From positions 1 to 57,136 of the forward strand of contig CACGJO010000006.1 in the NCBI GenBank assembly GCA_902573425.1: 57,136 nucleotides of DNA, in the 5' to 3' direction. Origin of the DNA: an uncultured Pelagibacteraceae bacterium (GTDB lineage Bacteria; Pseudomonadota; Alphaproteobacteria; Pelagibacterales; Pelagibacteraceae). The notes below the pieces were generated by a model. It was not told where the DNA came from. It worked only from the letters and a program-made list of their open reading frames with translations, and made no database searches. Shown here piece after piece: positions 36,716 to 46,571 of this stretch. Position numbers and translations under genes: made by a program. The first letter of the stretch is position 1. Every line of letters starts with the position of its first letter.

Positions 36716-37201
36716 ATGAAATTAAATAGATTTTTTAAAATTATTTTTTTATCAGAATTTATCAAAGGTATTTTTATTGCCATAAAAGAGATTTTTAGTA
36801 AAAAGAAAACAATTAATTATCCTTTCGAAAAAGGAAAAATAAGTCCTAGATTTAGAGGCGAACACGCTCTCAGAAGATACCCAAATGGAGAAGAAAGATG
36901 CATTGCATGTAAGTTGTGCGAGGCTGTCTGTCCAGCTCAAGCAATTACTATTGAAAATGAAGAGCGAAGTGATGGAAGCAGAAAAACAACAAGATACGAT
37001 ATTGATATGCTCAAATGTATCTATTGTGGCTTATGTGAAGAGTCATGTCCAGTTGATGCAATCGTCCAGGGACCAAACTTTGAATTTTCAACAGAAACAC
37101 GAGAAGAACTTTATTACAATAAAGAAAAACTTCTAGAAAACGGAGATAGATGGGAGTCGGTTCTAGCAGAAAACATAAAACTGGATAAACCTTATAGGTA
37201 A
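36716..37201 (+). CDS. nuoI: NADH-quinone oxidoreductase subunit I
   Basis: Carries the N6a and N6b [4Fe-4S] clusters. Two ferredoxin motifs are intact: [16 protein letters not shown] and [16 protein letters not shown]. At 161 residues it is the usual alphaproteobacterial size, with an amphipathic N-terminal helix and the [16 protein letters not shown] lead-in. Confidence 0.97.
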   Translation: MKLNRFFKIIFLSEFIKGIFIAIKEIFSKKKTINYPFEKGKISPRFRGEHALRRYPNGEERCIACKLCEAVCPAQAITIENEERSDGSRKTTRYDIDMLKCIYCGLCEESCPVDAIVQGPNFEFSTETREELYYNKEKLLENGDRWESVLAENIKLDKPYR

Positions 37202-37205
37202 TTTA

Positions 37206-37838
37206 ATGATTGCTCATGCATTATTTTTTTATTTTTTTTCAATTATAGCAATCGTATCAGCAATTTTCGTAATAGTTTCTAGAAATACAGTTCACGCAGT
37301 ATTTTTTTTAATATTAGACTTCATTTCTATAGCATGCTTATTCATTATGATTGGGGCAGAATTTTTAGGTATGATGATGCTCATCGTTTATGTTGGTGCT
37401 GTAGCTGTTCTTTTTCTATTTGTTGTTATGTTAATGAATGTGACAGAACAAAAATTATCTTGGTTTAGAGGAACTAAAAAGACAGGACATATACCAGTTG
37501 GACTTATTATTGGAACAGTAATTCTATTAGAACTTATTGTTATTGTGGGTGGTTGGAGATATAGAGACTCATTTTCTGAAACTGAGTTTTTATCCTTTAA
37601 TAGCGAATTTACAAATACCCACATGATTGGAAATGTAATGTATACAGATTTTATACATTTGTTTCAGATATCTGGAATAATACTATTATTAGCTATGATT
37701 GGTGCAATTGTTTTAACTTATAGAAAAAGAGAGGGAGTTAAAACACAAAGCTACATTAAACAAATTTCTAGAGAGAGAGAAGACTCTGTTCAACTTAAAG
37801 ATGTTGAATTTGATAAAGGAGTGAAACTTGATGATTGA
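37206..37838 (+). CDS. nuoJ: NADH-quinone oxidoreductase subunit J
   Basis: Membrane subunit with five hydrophobic segments, 210 residues. The third helix [22 protein letters not shown] contains the pi-bulge Tyr-Val-Gly-Ala signature. A charged C-terminal extension (about residues 175-210) is present. It overlaps nuoK by 8 bases. Confidence 0.95.
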   Translation: MIAHALFFYFFSIIAIVSAIFVIVSRNTVHAVFFLILDFISIACLFIMIGAEFLGMMMLIVYVGAVAVLFLFVVMLMNVTEQKLSWFRGTKKTGHIPVGLIIGTVILLELIVIVGGWRYRDSFSETEFLSFNSEFTNTHMIGNVMYTDFIHLFQISGIILLLAMIGAIVLTYRKREGVKTQSYIKQISREREDSVQLKDVEFDKGVKLDD

Positions 37839-38142
37839 AATTGGTTTAGGACATTATTTAACCTTAGGCGCTATAATTTTTTCATTAGGCACCCTCGGCA
37901 TATTCTTGAATAGAAAAAATGTTATAGTTATCTTAATGTCAGTAGAACTAATTCTTTTAGCGGTAAATATAAATCTAGTTTCGTTTTCAATTTATCTTCA
38001 AGATATTACAGGGCAGATTTTTACAATGCTCATACTTACTGTAGCAGCTGCAGAAGCTGCAATAGGTTTAGCTATCATTGTATCTTACTATAGAAATAAA
38101 GGATCAATCAGGGTTGAAGAAATTGATGAGATGAAAGGTTAA
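37831..38142 (+). CDS. nuoK: NADH-quinone oxidoreductase subunit K
   Basis: Small proton-channel subunit, 103 residues with three helices. [17 protein letters not shown] has the essential membrane glutamate, and a second Glu lies in [19 protein letters not shown] use the ATG at 37831; a TTG immediately before it is also in frame. No gap separates it from nuoL. Confidence 0.96.
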   Translation: MIEIGLGHYLTLGAIIFSLGTLGIFLNRKNVIVILMSVELILLAVNINLVSFSIYLQDITGQIFTMLILTVAAAEAAIGLAIIVSYYRNKGSIRVEEIDEMKG

Positions 38143-40050
38143 ATGGAATACGCAATTTTATTTTTACCATTAATAGGGGCTTTACTAGGTTATGTTATTA
38201 AAGCATTTGGAGATATCTACTCAGAGATAGTCACAACTTTATTTGTCTCGGCAGCTGCAATTCTCTCAATAATTTTATTTTATAATGGAATTATTTATGA
38301 GGACTACGGGAATTACAAAATTTATCAGTGGATAGCATCAGGAAAATTTGTAGTTAACGCATCAATTAATATTGATCCTCTTTCAAGTATAATGCTTGTA
38401 GTCGTGTCAGTTGTCTCTGCTTTGGTTCATATTTACTCAATTGGATATATGTCCCATGATCCTGATAAACCTCGGTTCATGTGTTATTTATCTTTGTTCA
38501 CTTTCGCGATGTTTACATTGGTAGTATCAGATAATTTTTTACAATTATTTTTTGGTTGGGAAGGGGTTGGTTTATGTTCATATCTGCTAATTGGATTTTG
38601 GCATAAAAAAAATTCAGCTAACAATGCAGCTATTAAAGCATTTATTGTAAATAGAATAGGTGATTTTGGTTTTGCAATTGGAATATTCTTAATATTTATA
38701 TTTTTTGGCACCTTAAATTATGAGGAAGTATTTACATTAGCTCCAAATTTTGCAGATACAGAAATTAATTTTTTAGGGTTAGAAGTTAATTTAATAACTG
38801 TTACCTGTTTATTTCTATTCATTGGTGCGATGGGTAAATCAGCTCAATTTTTTTTACACACATGGCTACCAGACGCAATGGAAGGACCTACACCAGTATC
38901 AGCTTTAATTCACGCTGCAACAATGGTTACTGCAGGTGTTTTTTTAGTAGTTAGATGTTCACCAATTTTTGAATACTCTCAAGTAGCTTTAAATTTTGTG
39001 GCTATTGTTGGAATGATCACAGCACTTTTTGCAGCATCTGTTGCTATCGTGCAAAATGATATTAAAAAAATAATTGCATATTCAACTTGTAGTCAGCTTG
39101 GGTATATGTTTTTTGCTGCAGGTGTTGGTGCATATCACGTTGCAATTTTTCATTTGTTTACTCATGCTTTTTTTAAAGCCTTGTTGTTCTTAGGATCGGG
39201 GTCTGTAATTCATTCATTAAATGATGAGCAAGATGTTAGAAATATGGGTGACCTTTGGAAAAAAATGCCAGTTACTTGGCTCGCTATGGTTGTTGGAACA
39301 CTAGCCTTAACTGGTTTCCCTTTTCTCTCTGGTTTTTATTCAAAAGATGCAATTATAGAATTTGCTTTTTTAAAAGGAACTAATGTTGGATATTTTGCAG
39401 CTGGAATTGGTATTATGACAGCTGTTTTAACGGCTCTATATTCATGGAGATTAATTTTTAAAACTTTTCACGGAAAATTTAACAATAAAAATTTATCAAA
39501 ATCAGAAATTCATGAGTCAGGATTGACTATTACCATTCCTCTTTTACTACTGGTAGTTGGTTCAATCTTTTCAGGTTTTTTATTTAAAGAATTTTTAATA
39601 GGACATGATTATAATAATTTTTGGAGAGATTCTATTCTAATTCTTGAAAAATTTGATCATTCAGGTATTCCTCTTTGGCTTTTATTAATAACACCTTTCT
39701 TTGTTACAATTCTTATTCCTGTTTCCTTTTATTTATATATTAAAAAAACAAATGTTTTGGATGGATTTGTCTTAAAATATAAATCTTTATATTACTTTCT
39801 TTTAAACAAATGGTATTTTGATGAATTGTATAATCAGATTATAATAAAGCCTACAAAATTTATAGGATCTTTTTTTTGGGAAAAGGGTGATATCAAAATA
39901 ATCGACAGATTAGGTCCTGACGGTATATCTAAAATAATTAAAATTATATCTAACAAATCAAGCAAATTTCAAAGTGGTTATATTTATGATTATGCATTCA
40001 TAATGTTAATTGGACTTTCTTTGCTTTTAACTTTTTTCATATTCTATTAA
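38143..40050 (+). CDS. nuoL: NADH-quinone oxidoreductase subunit L
   Basis: Largest antiporter-like proton-pumping subunit, 635 residues, about 16 helices plus the lateral helix. GWEGVGLCSYLLIGFW contains the key TM5 glutamate; FLHTWLPDAMEGPTPVSALIHAATMVTAGV and KKIIAYSTCSQLGYM are family blocks with the pump lysines. The stop shares one base with the nuoM ATG (TAATG). Confidence 0.97.
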   Translation: MEYAILFLPLIGALLGYVIKAFGDIYSEIVTTLFVSAAAILSIILFYNGIIYEDYGNYKIYQWIASGKFVVNASINIDPLSSIMLVVVSVVSALVHIYSIGYMSHDPDKPRFMCYLSLFTFAMFTLVVSDNFLQLFFGWEGVGLCSYLLIGFWHKKNSANNAAIKAFIVNRIGDFGFAIGIFLIFIFFGTLNYEEVFTLAPNFADTEINFLGLEVNLITVTCLFLFIGAMGKSAQFFLHTWLPDAMEGPTPVSALIHAATMVTAGVFLVVRCSPIFEYSQVALNFVAIVGMITALFAASVAIVQNDIKKIIAYSTCSQLGYMFFAAGVGAYHVAIFHLFTHAFFKALLFLGSGSVIHSLNDEQDVRNMGDLWKKMPVTWLAMVVGTLALTGFPFLSGFYSKDAIIEFAFLKGTNVGYFAAGIGIMTAVLTALYSWRLIFKTFHGKFNNKNLSKSEIHESGLTITIPLLLLVVGSIFSGFLFKEFLIGHDYNNFWRDSILILEKFDHSGIPLWLLLITPFFVTILIPVSFYLYIKKTNVLDGFVLKYKSLYYFLLNKWYFDELYNQIIIKPTKFIGSFFWEKGDIKIIDRLGPDGISKIIKIISNKSSKFQSGYIYDYAFIMLIGLSLLLTFFIFY

Positions 40051-41549
40051 TGAACTTTCCAATTTTATCAGCTATAACTTTTATTCCTATAATAGGTGCA
40101 TTATTTATTTTTTTAACAAGAAGTGAAAAAGATGAAAAAAATTCCGGTGCAATATATATTTCAATATTTACTAGCATTGTTAATTTTTTCATAACTTTAT
40201 TTGTTTGGTACTCTATTGACAAAACAACTTCTGACTTTCAATTTATTGAAGAATACAATTGGATAAGTGGCTTTATTAAGTTTAAATTTGGTATAGATGG
40301 GATATCAATTTTATTTATTTTACTAACTGCTTTTATAATTCCTATTTGTATTTTTTCCTGTATTAACAGCGTTAAAACTCGTATCAAAGAATTTTTAATA
40401 GCACTTCTTGTTTTAGAAACTTTTATTATAGGGGTTTTCTGTTCCTTAGATCTGGTTATTTTTTATCTATTTTTTGAAGCAGGTTTGATACCAATGTTTT
40501 TAATTATTGGTATTTGGGGAGGACCAAGAAAGGTTTACTCAGCATTTAAATTTTTCTTATTTACACTTTTAGGTTCAGTTTTAATGTTGGTTGCAATAAT
40601 AGCAATTTATTGGATATCTGGCACAACAGATATAACTGAGATTTATCAAATGGGAATACCATCAGAATACCAATATTTATTATGGTTAGCATTTTTTAGT
40701 TCATTTGCAGTTAAATTACCAATGTGGCCAGTTCACACCTGGCTTCCAGATGCTCATGTTGAAGCACCAACAGCTGGGTCAGTGGTATTAGCTGCAATTT
40801 TGCTAAAAATGGGCGGATATGGTTTTATTAGATTTTCAGTTGGTATGTTTCCAGTAGCTTCAGAATATTTTACACCTCTAATTTTTTCCTTAAGTGTAAT
40901 AGCTGTAATTTACACATCTCTAATAGCCTTAATGCAAAAAGATATGAAAAAATTGATAGCGTATTCATCTGTTGCACATATGGGATATGTAACAATAGGA
41001 ATTTTTACTTTTAATAAACAAGGTATTGAAGGAAGCATTGTGCAAATGTTTAGTCATGGTTTAATTTCTGCCGCTCTTTTTTTAAGTGTTGGGGTTCTTT
41101 ATGACAGAACACATTCAAGGCTAATAAAAACATATGGTGGTATAGCAAATTTCATGCCCAAATATTCATTTCTTTTTATGATCTTTGTTTTAGGTACACT
41201 AGGTTTACCCGGTACAAGCGGTTTTGTTGGAGAGTTTTTAGTTTTAGTGGGAGTCTTTAAAGTAAATTATTTAGTCGCAATCCTTGCAAGTATCGGAGTT
41301 ATATTGGCTGCAGCATATATTTTATGGCTTTATAAAAGAGTAGTTTTTGGAAAAATGGAGAATGTTCAATTAAAAAAGATAAAAGATGTAAATTTATCAG
41401 AAGCAGTAATTTTAGGAGTATTAAGTGCCGCTGTTTTATTTTTTGGATTTTATCCAGACCCGTTATTTCAAACTGTAAATGTATCAGTCGATAATTTAAT
41501 TAATAACTATAATACAGATATTCAACAAAATATAACATTAAAAAAATAA
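40050..41549 (+). CDS. nuoM: NADH-quinone oxidoreductase subunit M
   Basis: Second antiporter-like subunit, 499 residues, about 14 helices. YLFFEAGLIPMFLIIGIWGG has the TM5 glutamate, and WPVHTWLPDAHVEAPTAGSVVLAAILLKMGGYG and KKLIAYSSVAHMGYV are diagnostic. It directly abuts nuoN. Confidence 0.97.
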   Translation: MNFPILSAITFIPIIGALFIFLTRSEKDEKNSGAIYISIFTSIVNFFITLFVWYSIDKTTSDFQFIEEYNWISGFIKFKFGIDGISILFILLTAFIIPICIFSCINSVKTRIKEFLIALLVLETFIIGVFCSLDLVIFYLFFEAGLIPMFLIIGIWGGPRKVYSAFKFFLFTLLGSVLMLVAIIAIYWISGTTDITEIYQMGIPSEYQYLLWLAFFSSFAVKLPMWPVHTWLPDAHVEAPTAGSVVLAAILLKMGGYGFIRFSVGMFPVASEYFTPLIFSLSVIAVIYTSLIALMQKDMKKLIAYSSVAHMGYVTIGIFTFNKQGIEGSIVQMFSHGLISAALFLSVGVLYDRTHSRLIKTYGGIANFMPKYSFLFMIFVLGTLGLPGTSGFVGEFLVLVGVFKVNYLVAILASIGVILAAAYILWLYKRVVFGKMENVQLKKIKDVNLSEAVILGVLSAAVLFFGFYPDPLFQTVNVSVDNLINNYNTDIQQNITLKK

Positions 41550-42962
41550 ATGCTTGATTTAAATTTTATAATTCCTGAAATTTTTTTAACTCTATCAATA
41601 TTAGTTTTTGTATTAATTGGAGTATTTGTTAAGAATAGTTTTGAAATTATTTACAAACTTTCACTATTATTAATATTTTTACTAATTGTAATTATCTTCA
41701 GTAATAATGACGAATATTCTAAAATTTTTAATGAAAGTATCTCAATTGATATGTTTTCGATTTATTCAAAAATTTTAATTTTAATTGCAACTTTTTTTAT
41801 TTTATTTATTTCAAAGAGATACATTATTGATATAAAAAATAACAAATTTGAATACCCAGTTATAGTATTACTATCAATACTTGGAATGTTTATAATGGTT
41901 AGTTCTAACGATTTAATAGTTTTCTATTTAGGGTTAGAATTGCAATCTTTGGCATTATACATTTTAGCTTCTATAGATAGGGATAACATAAAATCATCCG
42001 AAGCTGGTATAAAGTATTTTGTTCTTAGTGCACTTTCATCAGGTTTATTGTTATATGGATGTTCATTAGTTTATGGATTTGCTGGGTCAACTAATTTTGA
42101 AACTATTTCAAATAATACCCAAGCGTTTAACGTCGGTATTATATTTGGCATGGTATTTATACTTGTTGGATTAGCATTTAAAGTATCTGTAGTTCCATTT
42201 CATATGTGGACGCCAGATGTTTATCAAGGAGCACCAACATCTGTTACAAGTTTTTTCTCAGTAGTTCCAAAAATTGCAGGTATGGCAATTTTTATAAAAT
42301 TTATGTATGTACCATTTAGAGAGATACTTGAACAATGGCAATACATTTTAGTTTTTATGTCTATCGCTTCTATGATTTTAGGAGCTGTAGGAGCAATGGC
42401 ACAGAAAAATATTAAAAGATTAATGGCCTACAGTTCAATTGGACATATGGGTTACGCTCTAGCAGGAATTGCTTCAGGAACTGAAAATGGTTTTAAGAGT
42501 ACTCTGGTATATATTTCAATTTATTTAGTGATGAATATAGGTGCCTTTGGATGCATATTATTAATGAAGAGGGACGGAAAATATATTGAGGACATAAATG
42601 AACTTTCAGGAATTTCAAAAAATCATCCACTGATATCTTTGGGATTTCTGGTAATATTATTTTCATTAGCAGGTATACCGCCTTTAGCAGGTTTTTTTGC
42701 TAAATTTTATATTTTTATGTCAGTGATTGAGAGTAATATGTTTACATTAGCAATTGTTGGATTAGTTACTACAGTAATCTCAGCTTTTTATTATATAAGA
42801 ATAATTAAAGTAATGTATTTTGATGATCCCAAGAAATCTTTTGAACGATTTACTGACTATAGAATACACGGACCTATAATTATAAGTTGTATTTTGTTAA
42901 TTTCATTCTTTCTCTATCCGTCTTTTTTAAATGATATAGTTTCAAAAATCATAATTTTTTGA
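41550..42962 (+). CDS. nuoN: NADH-quinone oxidoreductase subunit N
   Basis: Third antiporter-like subunit, 470 residues, about 14 helices. FYLGLELQSLALYILAS, VPFHMWTPDVYQGAPTSVTSFFSVVPKIAG and KRLMAYSSIGHMGYAL are the expected blocks. It closes a gap-free nuoA-N set with no foreign gene inserted. The TGA overlaps the ATG of birA by one base. Confidence 0.97.
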   Translation: MLDLNFIIPEIFLTLSILVFVLIGVFVKNSFEIIYKLSLLLIFLLIVIIFSNNDEYSKIFNESISIDMFSIYSKILILIATFFILFISKRYIIDIKNNKFEYPVIVLLSILGMFIMVSSNDLIVFYLGLELQSLALYILASIDRDNIKSSEAGIKYFVLSALSSGLLLYGCSLVYGFAGSTNFETISNNTQAFNVGIIFGMVFILVGLAFKVSVVPFHMWTPDVYQGAPTSVTSFFSVVPKIAGMAIFIKFMYVPFREILEQWQYILVFMSIASMILGAVGAMAQKNIKRLMAYSSIGHMGYALAGIASGTENGFKSTLVYISIYLVMNIGAFGCILLMKRDGKYIEDINELSGISKNHPLISLGFLVILFSLAGIPPLAGFFAKFYIFMSVIESNMFTLAIVGLVTTVISAFYYIRIIKVMYFDDPKKSFERFTDYRIHGPIIISCILLISFFLYPSFLNDIVSKIIIF

Positions 42963-43507
42963 TGAAACTAAAATTGATTAAATTTTCTAATGTAAAAAGT
43001 ACAAATGACGAAGCAATTAAAAAAATTAAATCTAAAAAAATTCTTGCTGGAATAGTTTACTCGTATTCTCAAACAAAAGGACGAGGAATGATAGGTAAAA
43101 AATGGATTTCATTTAATGGAAACCTTTTCATGACAATCTTTTTTGAATTAAAAAAAAATATGCCAAACTTTAAAGAATTTTCTACTTTAAATCCTTTGAT
43201 TTTAAAAAAACTTCTATCAAAATATACCAACTTAAATATTAAGATTAAGAAACCAAACGACCTATTAATAAATAATAAAAAAGTATGTGGAATTTTACAA
43301 GAAACATATAAAATTGAAAAAAGATTATTTTTAATTATTGGTGTTGGAGTAAACACAATAATTTCTCCTAAATCTAAAAATATAAAAGCAATTTCATTGA
43401 AAGAATGTGGAAAGGCTACGATTTATAATTATGATATTTTAAAAAATTTAAAAAACAAGTATGAGAAAACTTTTTTTAATTACAAATTAAATAAGTGTCT
43501 TTTATAA
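42962..43507 (+). CDS. birA: Biotin-[acetyl-CoA-carboxylase] ligase, catalytic domain only
   Basis: Attaches biotin to the carboxyl carrier protein. It has 181 residues from the ATG overlapping the nuoN stop (TGATG). The biotinyl-AMP loop is KGRGMIGKKWISFNGNLFMTIF; KKPNDLLINNKKVCGILQE is the core lysine and ligand segment; GVGVNT follows. It lacks the N-terminal DNA-binding domain of E. coli BirA, and the C-terminal SH3-like domain is also not evident, so it is a minimal ligase. birA after nuoN is a usual alphaproteobacterial order. Confidence 0.9.
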   Translation: MKLKLIKFSNVKSTNDEAIKKIKSKKILAGIVYSYSQTKGRGMIGKKWISFNGNLFMTIFFELKKNMPNFKEFSTLNPLILKKLLSKYTNLNIKIKKPNDLLINNKKVCGILQETYKIEKRLFLIIGVGVNTIISPKSKNIKAISLKECGKATIYNYDILKNLKNKYEKTFFNYKLNKCLL

Positions 43508-43508
43508 A

Positions 43509-44165
43509 ATGATAAAAAATCTAAAAATTGACGAAAATTTGGAAAAATATATAAGAGAAAATAGTTATGATCTACACCCCGTACAAAAAAATATTATCGA
43601 ATATAATAATTCTTTGGGAAACCAAAAAAAAATGCAGATATCTGTCACTCAATCTTATTTTTTTCAATTTTTAATTAAAACAAATAATATTAAAAATATT
43701 TTAGAAATTGGAACCTTTACAGGATACAGTGCATTAACTATGGCTTTAGCTTTACCTAGAAATGGAAAGATCACATGTTTAGATATTAACGAAGAGACTT
43801 CTAAAAAAGCTATAAGTTTTTTTAAAAAGGCAAAAGTAGATAATCTAATTGAATTTAAAATAGGACCAGCTTTAAAATCACTAAATGCAATTAAACAACA
43901 AAACCTCTTTTTTGATATGATTTTTATTGATGCAGACAAAGAAAATTATAAAAATTATTTTAATTCATGTTTCAGTCTAATTAAAAACACAGGTTTTATA
44001 ATAATTGATAATGTTTTGTGGCATGGAGACGTAGCAGATCCAAATAAAAATGATAAAGTTACAAGTATTTTGAGAGAATTTAATTCTTTTTTAAAAAAAG
44101 ATGATAGGATAGAAAAAACTATATTGCCTCTTGGTGATGGTTTAACAATTTGTAGAAAAATTTAA
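43509..44165 (+). CDS. Class I SAM-dependent O-methyltransferase (CCoAMT-like)
   Basis: A 218-residue methyltransferase of the catechol/caffeoyl-CoA O-methyltransferase family. SAM binding is at ILEIGTFTGYSALTMALALP; the metal-site aspartates are in FDMIFIDADKENY and FIIIDNVLWHGDVADP. The substrate is not predictable, since bacterial members act on small catechols and other hydroxylated compounds. It is 1 base from birA and shares one base with the trhO start, so it belongs to the nuo-birA transcription run. Confidence 0.88.
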   Translation: MIKNLKIDENLEKYIRENSYDLHPVQKNIIEYNNSLGNQKKMQISVTQSYFFQFLIKTNNIKNILEIGTFTGYSALTMALALPRNGKITCLDINEETSKKAISFFKKAKVDNLIEFKIGPALKSLNAIKQQNLFFDMIFIDADKENYKNYFNSCFSLIKNTGFIIIDNVLWHGDVADPNKNDKVTSILREFNSFLKKDDRIEKTILPLGDGLTICRKI

Positions 44166-45070
44166 TGTTTCATATTTTTGGTTTTTATAAGTTTTGTAAG
44201 ATTAAAAAATTAAATACTTTGAAAAGTCATTTTCTGAGATTTTTAATTAATAGTAACATCAGGGGAACTCTAATTTTATCTGAAGAAGGTTTGAATGGCA
44301 CATTATCAGGAAATCAACAAAATCTAATTAAAGTAAAAAAAAACATAAAGTATATATTTAAAATAAAAAAATTTGATTCTGAAAACTTTTCTAAAAGCAA
44401 ATTTCAACCTTTTCAAAAAGCAAAAGTTAAAATTAAAGAAGAAGTAGTACCTATAGGCTTTAAAGTTTCACCTTCTGATAAAATCAAAAGTCAAATTGAA
44501 CCAAAAAAATGGAATAGCCTATTAAAAGATGAAAATATAAAAATAATTGATACAAGAAAACCTTTTGAATATAAAGTAGGTACCTTTAAAGGAGCCGAAA
44601 AACCAAATATAAAAAATTTTAGGGATTTTCCTAAATATTTTAAGAATTTTGAAAAAAAAACAAAAATTGCTATGTTTTGTACTGGGGGCATAAGGTGTGA
44701 AAAAGCATCAATATATCTCAAAAGAAACGGATATAAAAAAGTTTACTTATTAAAGGGTGGAATACTTAATTATTTAAATACAATTGATAAATCAAAGAGT
44801 CTGTGGAGAGGTGAGTGCTACGTTTTTGATAATAGAGTTTCTGTTAAGCACAAATTAAAAGTTGGCACTTATTTAATTTGTGCTGGTTGTAGAATGCCAG
44901 TTTCCTTAAAAGAGAGGAAGTCAAAAAAGTATAAAGAGGGAATTACTTGCCCCAAATGTTGGAATAAACTTTCAGACTCACAAAAAGAAAGATTTTCGAT
45001 GAGACAAAAACAAATTTTACGTGCAAAGAAATTAGGAAATAAATACTTTTTCCAAAAAGAATTTCATTGA
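44165..45070 (+). CDS. trhO: tRNA uridine(34) hydroxylase TrhO (rhodanese family)
   Basis: Forms 5-hydroxyuridine at the wobble position of certain tRNAs. It has 301 residues: an N-terminal ferredoxin-like part with SEEGLNGTLSG, a rhodanese domain with the active-site loop MFCTGGIRCEKAS (Cys172, with Cys178 beside it), then KGGILNYL and CYVFDNRVSV. The C-terminus has a CAGCRMPVS...CPKCW zinc-type cysteine set. The ATG overlaps the stop of the methyltransferase by one base. Confidence 0.92.
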   Translation: MFHIFGFYKFCKIKKLNTLKSHFLRFLINSNIRGTLILSEEGLNGTLSGNQQNLIKVKKNIKYIFKIKKFDSENFSKSKFQPFQKAKVKIKEEVVPIGFKVSPSDKIKSQIEPKKWNSLLKDENIKIIDTRKPFEYKVGTFKGAEKPNIKNFRDFPKYFKNFEKKTKIAMFCTGGIRCEKASIYLKRNGYKKVYLLKGGILNYLNTIDKSKSLWRGECYVFDNRVSVKHKLKVGTYLICAGCRMPVSLKERKSKKYKEGITCPKCWNKLSDSQKERFSMRQKQILRAKKLGNKYFFQKEFH

Positions 45071-45077
45071 GGTATTT

Positions 45078-46451
45078 TTGAAACAAAATCTAAATTTAAC
45101 TTCAAGTCCTATCAAATCTTTATTATTTAAAATAGCCATTCCTTCTATGACTGGTAGCCTATTTCAAGTTTTATTTAACATAGTAGATACGTTCTATGCT
45201 GGAAAGATTTCATCAGATGCTTTGGCTGCACTAGCAAAGGCATTCCCATTATATTTTATAGTAATTTCTGCTGGTATTGGAATTGTTGCAGGTTGCAACT
45301 CTTTGATTGCAAACGCAATCGGTTCAAGAAATAGTTTGTTAGCTTCAATTTATTCTTATCATTCAATAGTATATGCAATTTTTGTTTCAATTTTTATAAC
45401 TTTCTTAGGAATTTTTTTTTCAGAGTATTTATTAAAGTCTATGGGCAGTTCAAACAAAAATATAATTTTATCAAAAGAATATATTGATATTATTTTTTAT
45501 GGAACAATCATTTTTTTAATATTAACAGCCTTAAATTCTATTCTATACGCTCAAGGTGATACTAAAACATATAGAAATGTTTTATTTTTTGGATTAATTG
45601 CAAATATAATTTTAAACCCAATTTTTATCTTTGGTTTTTTATTTATCCCATCTTTCGGTGTTGCTGGTTTAGCTATATCTACAGTAATGATACAATTTTG
45701 TGCGTGTATTTATATTTTCTATAAAGTCAACAGAACCCGATTAAAAATAATAATTAAATTTTCAAATTTTGAAGTTAAAAAAAACTTTTTTTTAAATATT
45801 TTTAATCAATGTATGCCAATAACTATGGCTCTTTTTCTTGTTGCAATAGGAAGCTACTTGTTATTATCTTTCATAAGTGTTTTTGGAGATCAGGCTGTAG
45901 CTGGTTATGGTGCAGCTGTCAGGTTTGAACATTTGTTTTCCCTACCTGTTATAGGCTTGAATACTGCAGTAATTTCTATTGCTGGCCAAAATTTTGGTGC
46001 ATTAAGATATGATAGAATAAAAGATGTATATTTTACTGCAATTTATGTTGGTTTTGCAATAATGGTTTTATCTGGAATAATTATATTCATTTTTGCTGAA
46101 ATTATTATAAGTATTTTTTCTTCTGATTTTGAGGTTGTAAAATTTGGTACTACGTATTTGCAAATAGCTGCATTTATCGGACCAATTTATCCAATATTTT
46201 TTATTTCACATGCATTATTTACTGCATTAAAAAAAACTTATATTATTTTTTATTCAAATCTTTTTAGAATGGTTATTTTACCTTTGATTATAGTTTGGTC
46301 TATTTTAAATATTTTTGATGGTTATTTTCAAGATATATTTTATGGTCTATTAGTAATGAACTGGATTTTTGGTGGAATTATGTTTTTAATTGCACGCGCA
46401 ATAATGATTAAAAGCTTTAATGAAGAGAAAAAAGTTTTCTTTATTTTTTGA
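45078..46451 (+). CDS. MATE-family efflux transporter
   Basis: A 457-residue inner-membrane protein with about twelve hydrophobic segments in two MatE repeats. Signatures include PSMTGSLFQVLFNIVDTFYAG in the first half and AVAGYGAAVRFEHLFSLPVIGLNTAVISIAGQNFGA in the second. It exports drugs or metabolites using a Na+ or H+ gradient. The start is a TTG at 45078, supported by a GAGG Shine-Dalgarno five bases upstream (45069-45072); no suitable ATG lies nearby. It is followed by tRNA-Ser. Confidence 0.92.
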   Translation: MKQNLNLTSSPIKSLLFKIAIPSMTGSLFQVLFNIVDTFYAGKISSDALAALAKAFPLYFIVISAGIGIVAGCNSLIANAIGSRNSLLASIYSYHSIVYAIFVSIFITFLGIFFSEYLLKSMGSSNKNIILSKEYIDIIFYGTIIFLILTALNSILYAQGDTKTYRNVLFFGLIANIILNPIFIFGFLFIPSFGVAGLAISTVMIQFCACIYIFYKVNRTRLKIIIKFSNFEVKKNFFLNIFNQCMPITMALFLVAIGSYLLLSFISVFGDQAVAGYGAAVRFEHLFSLPVIGLNTAVISIAGQNFGALRYDRIKDVYFTAIYVGFAIMVLSGIIIFIFAEIIISIFSSDFEVVKFGTTYLQIAAFIGPIYPIFFISHALFTALKKTYIIFYSNLFRMVILPLIIVWSILNIFDGYFQDIFYGLLVMNWIFGGIMFLIARAIMIKSFNEEKKVFFIF

Positions 46452-46476
46452 ACATGTTATATAAAATTAATATCAT

Positions 46477-46568
46477 GGTGAGGTGGGTGAGCGGTTTAAA
46501 CCAGAAGTTTGCTAAATTTCCGTAGGTGTAACAATCTACCGTGGGTTCGAATCCCACCCTCACCGCCA
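46477..46568 (+). tRNA. tRNA-Ser(GCU)
   Basis: Complete 92-base class II tRNA. Acceptor GGTGAGG (46477-46483) pairs with CCTCACC (46558-46564); discriminator G and encoded CCA end at 46568. The anticodon arm GAAGT/ATTTC holds TTGCTAA with anticodon GCT. A long variable arm (GTAGGTGTAACAATCTAC) and the T-arm GTGGGTTCGAATCCCAC are clear. Only 3 bases separate it from the stop of the convergent transglycosylase gene. Confidence 0.97.
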
Positions 46569-46571
46569 CAT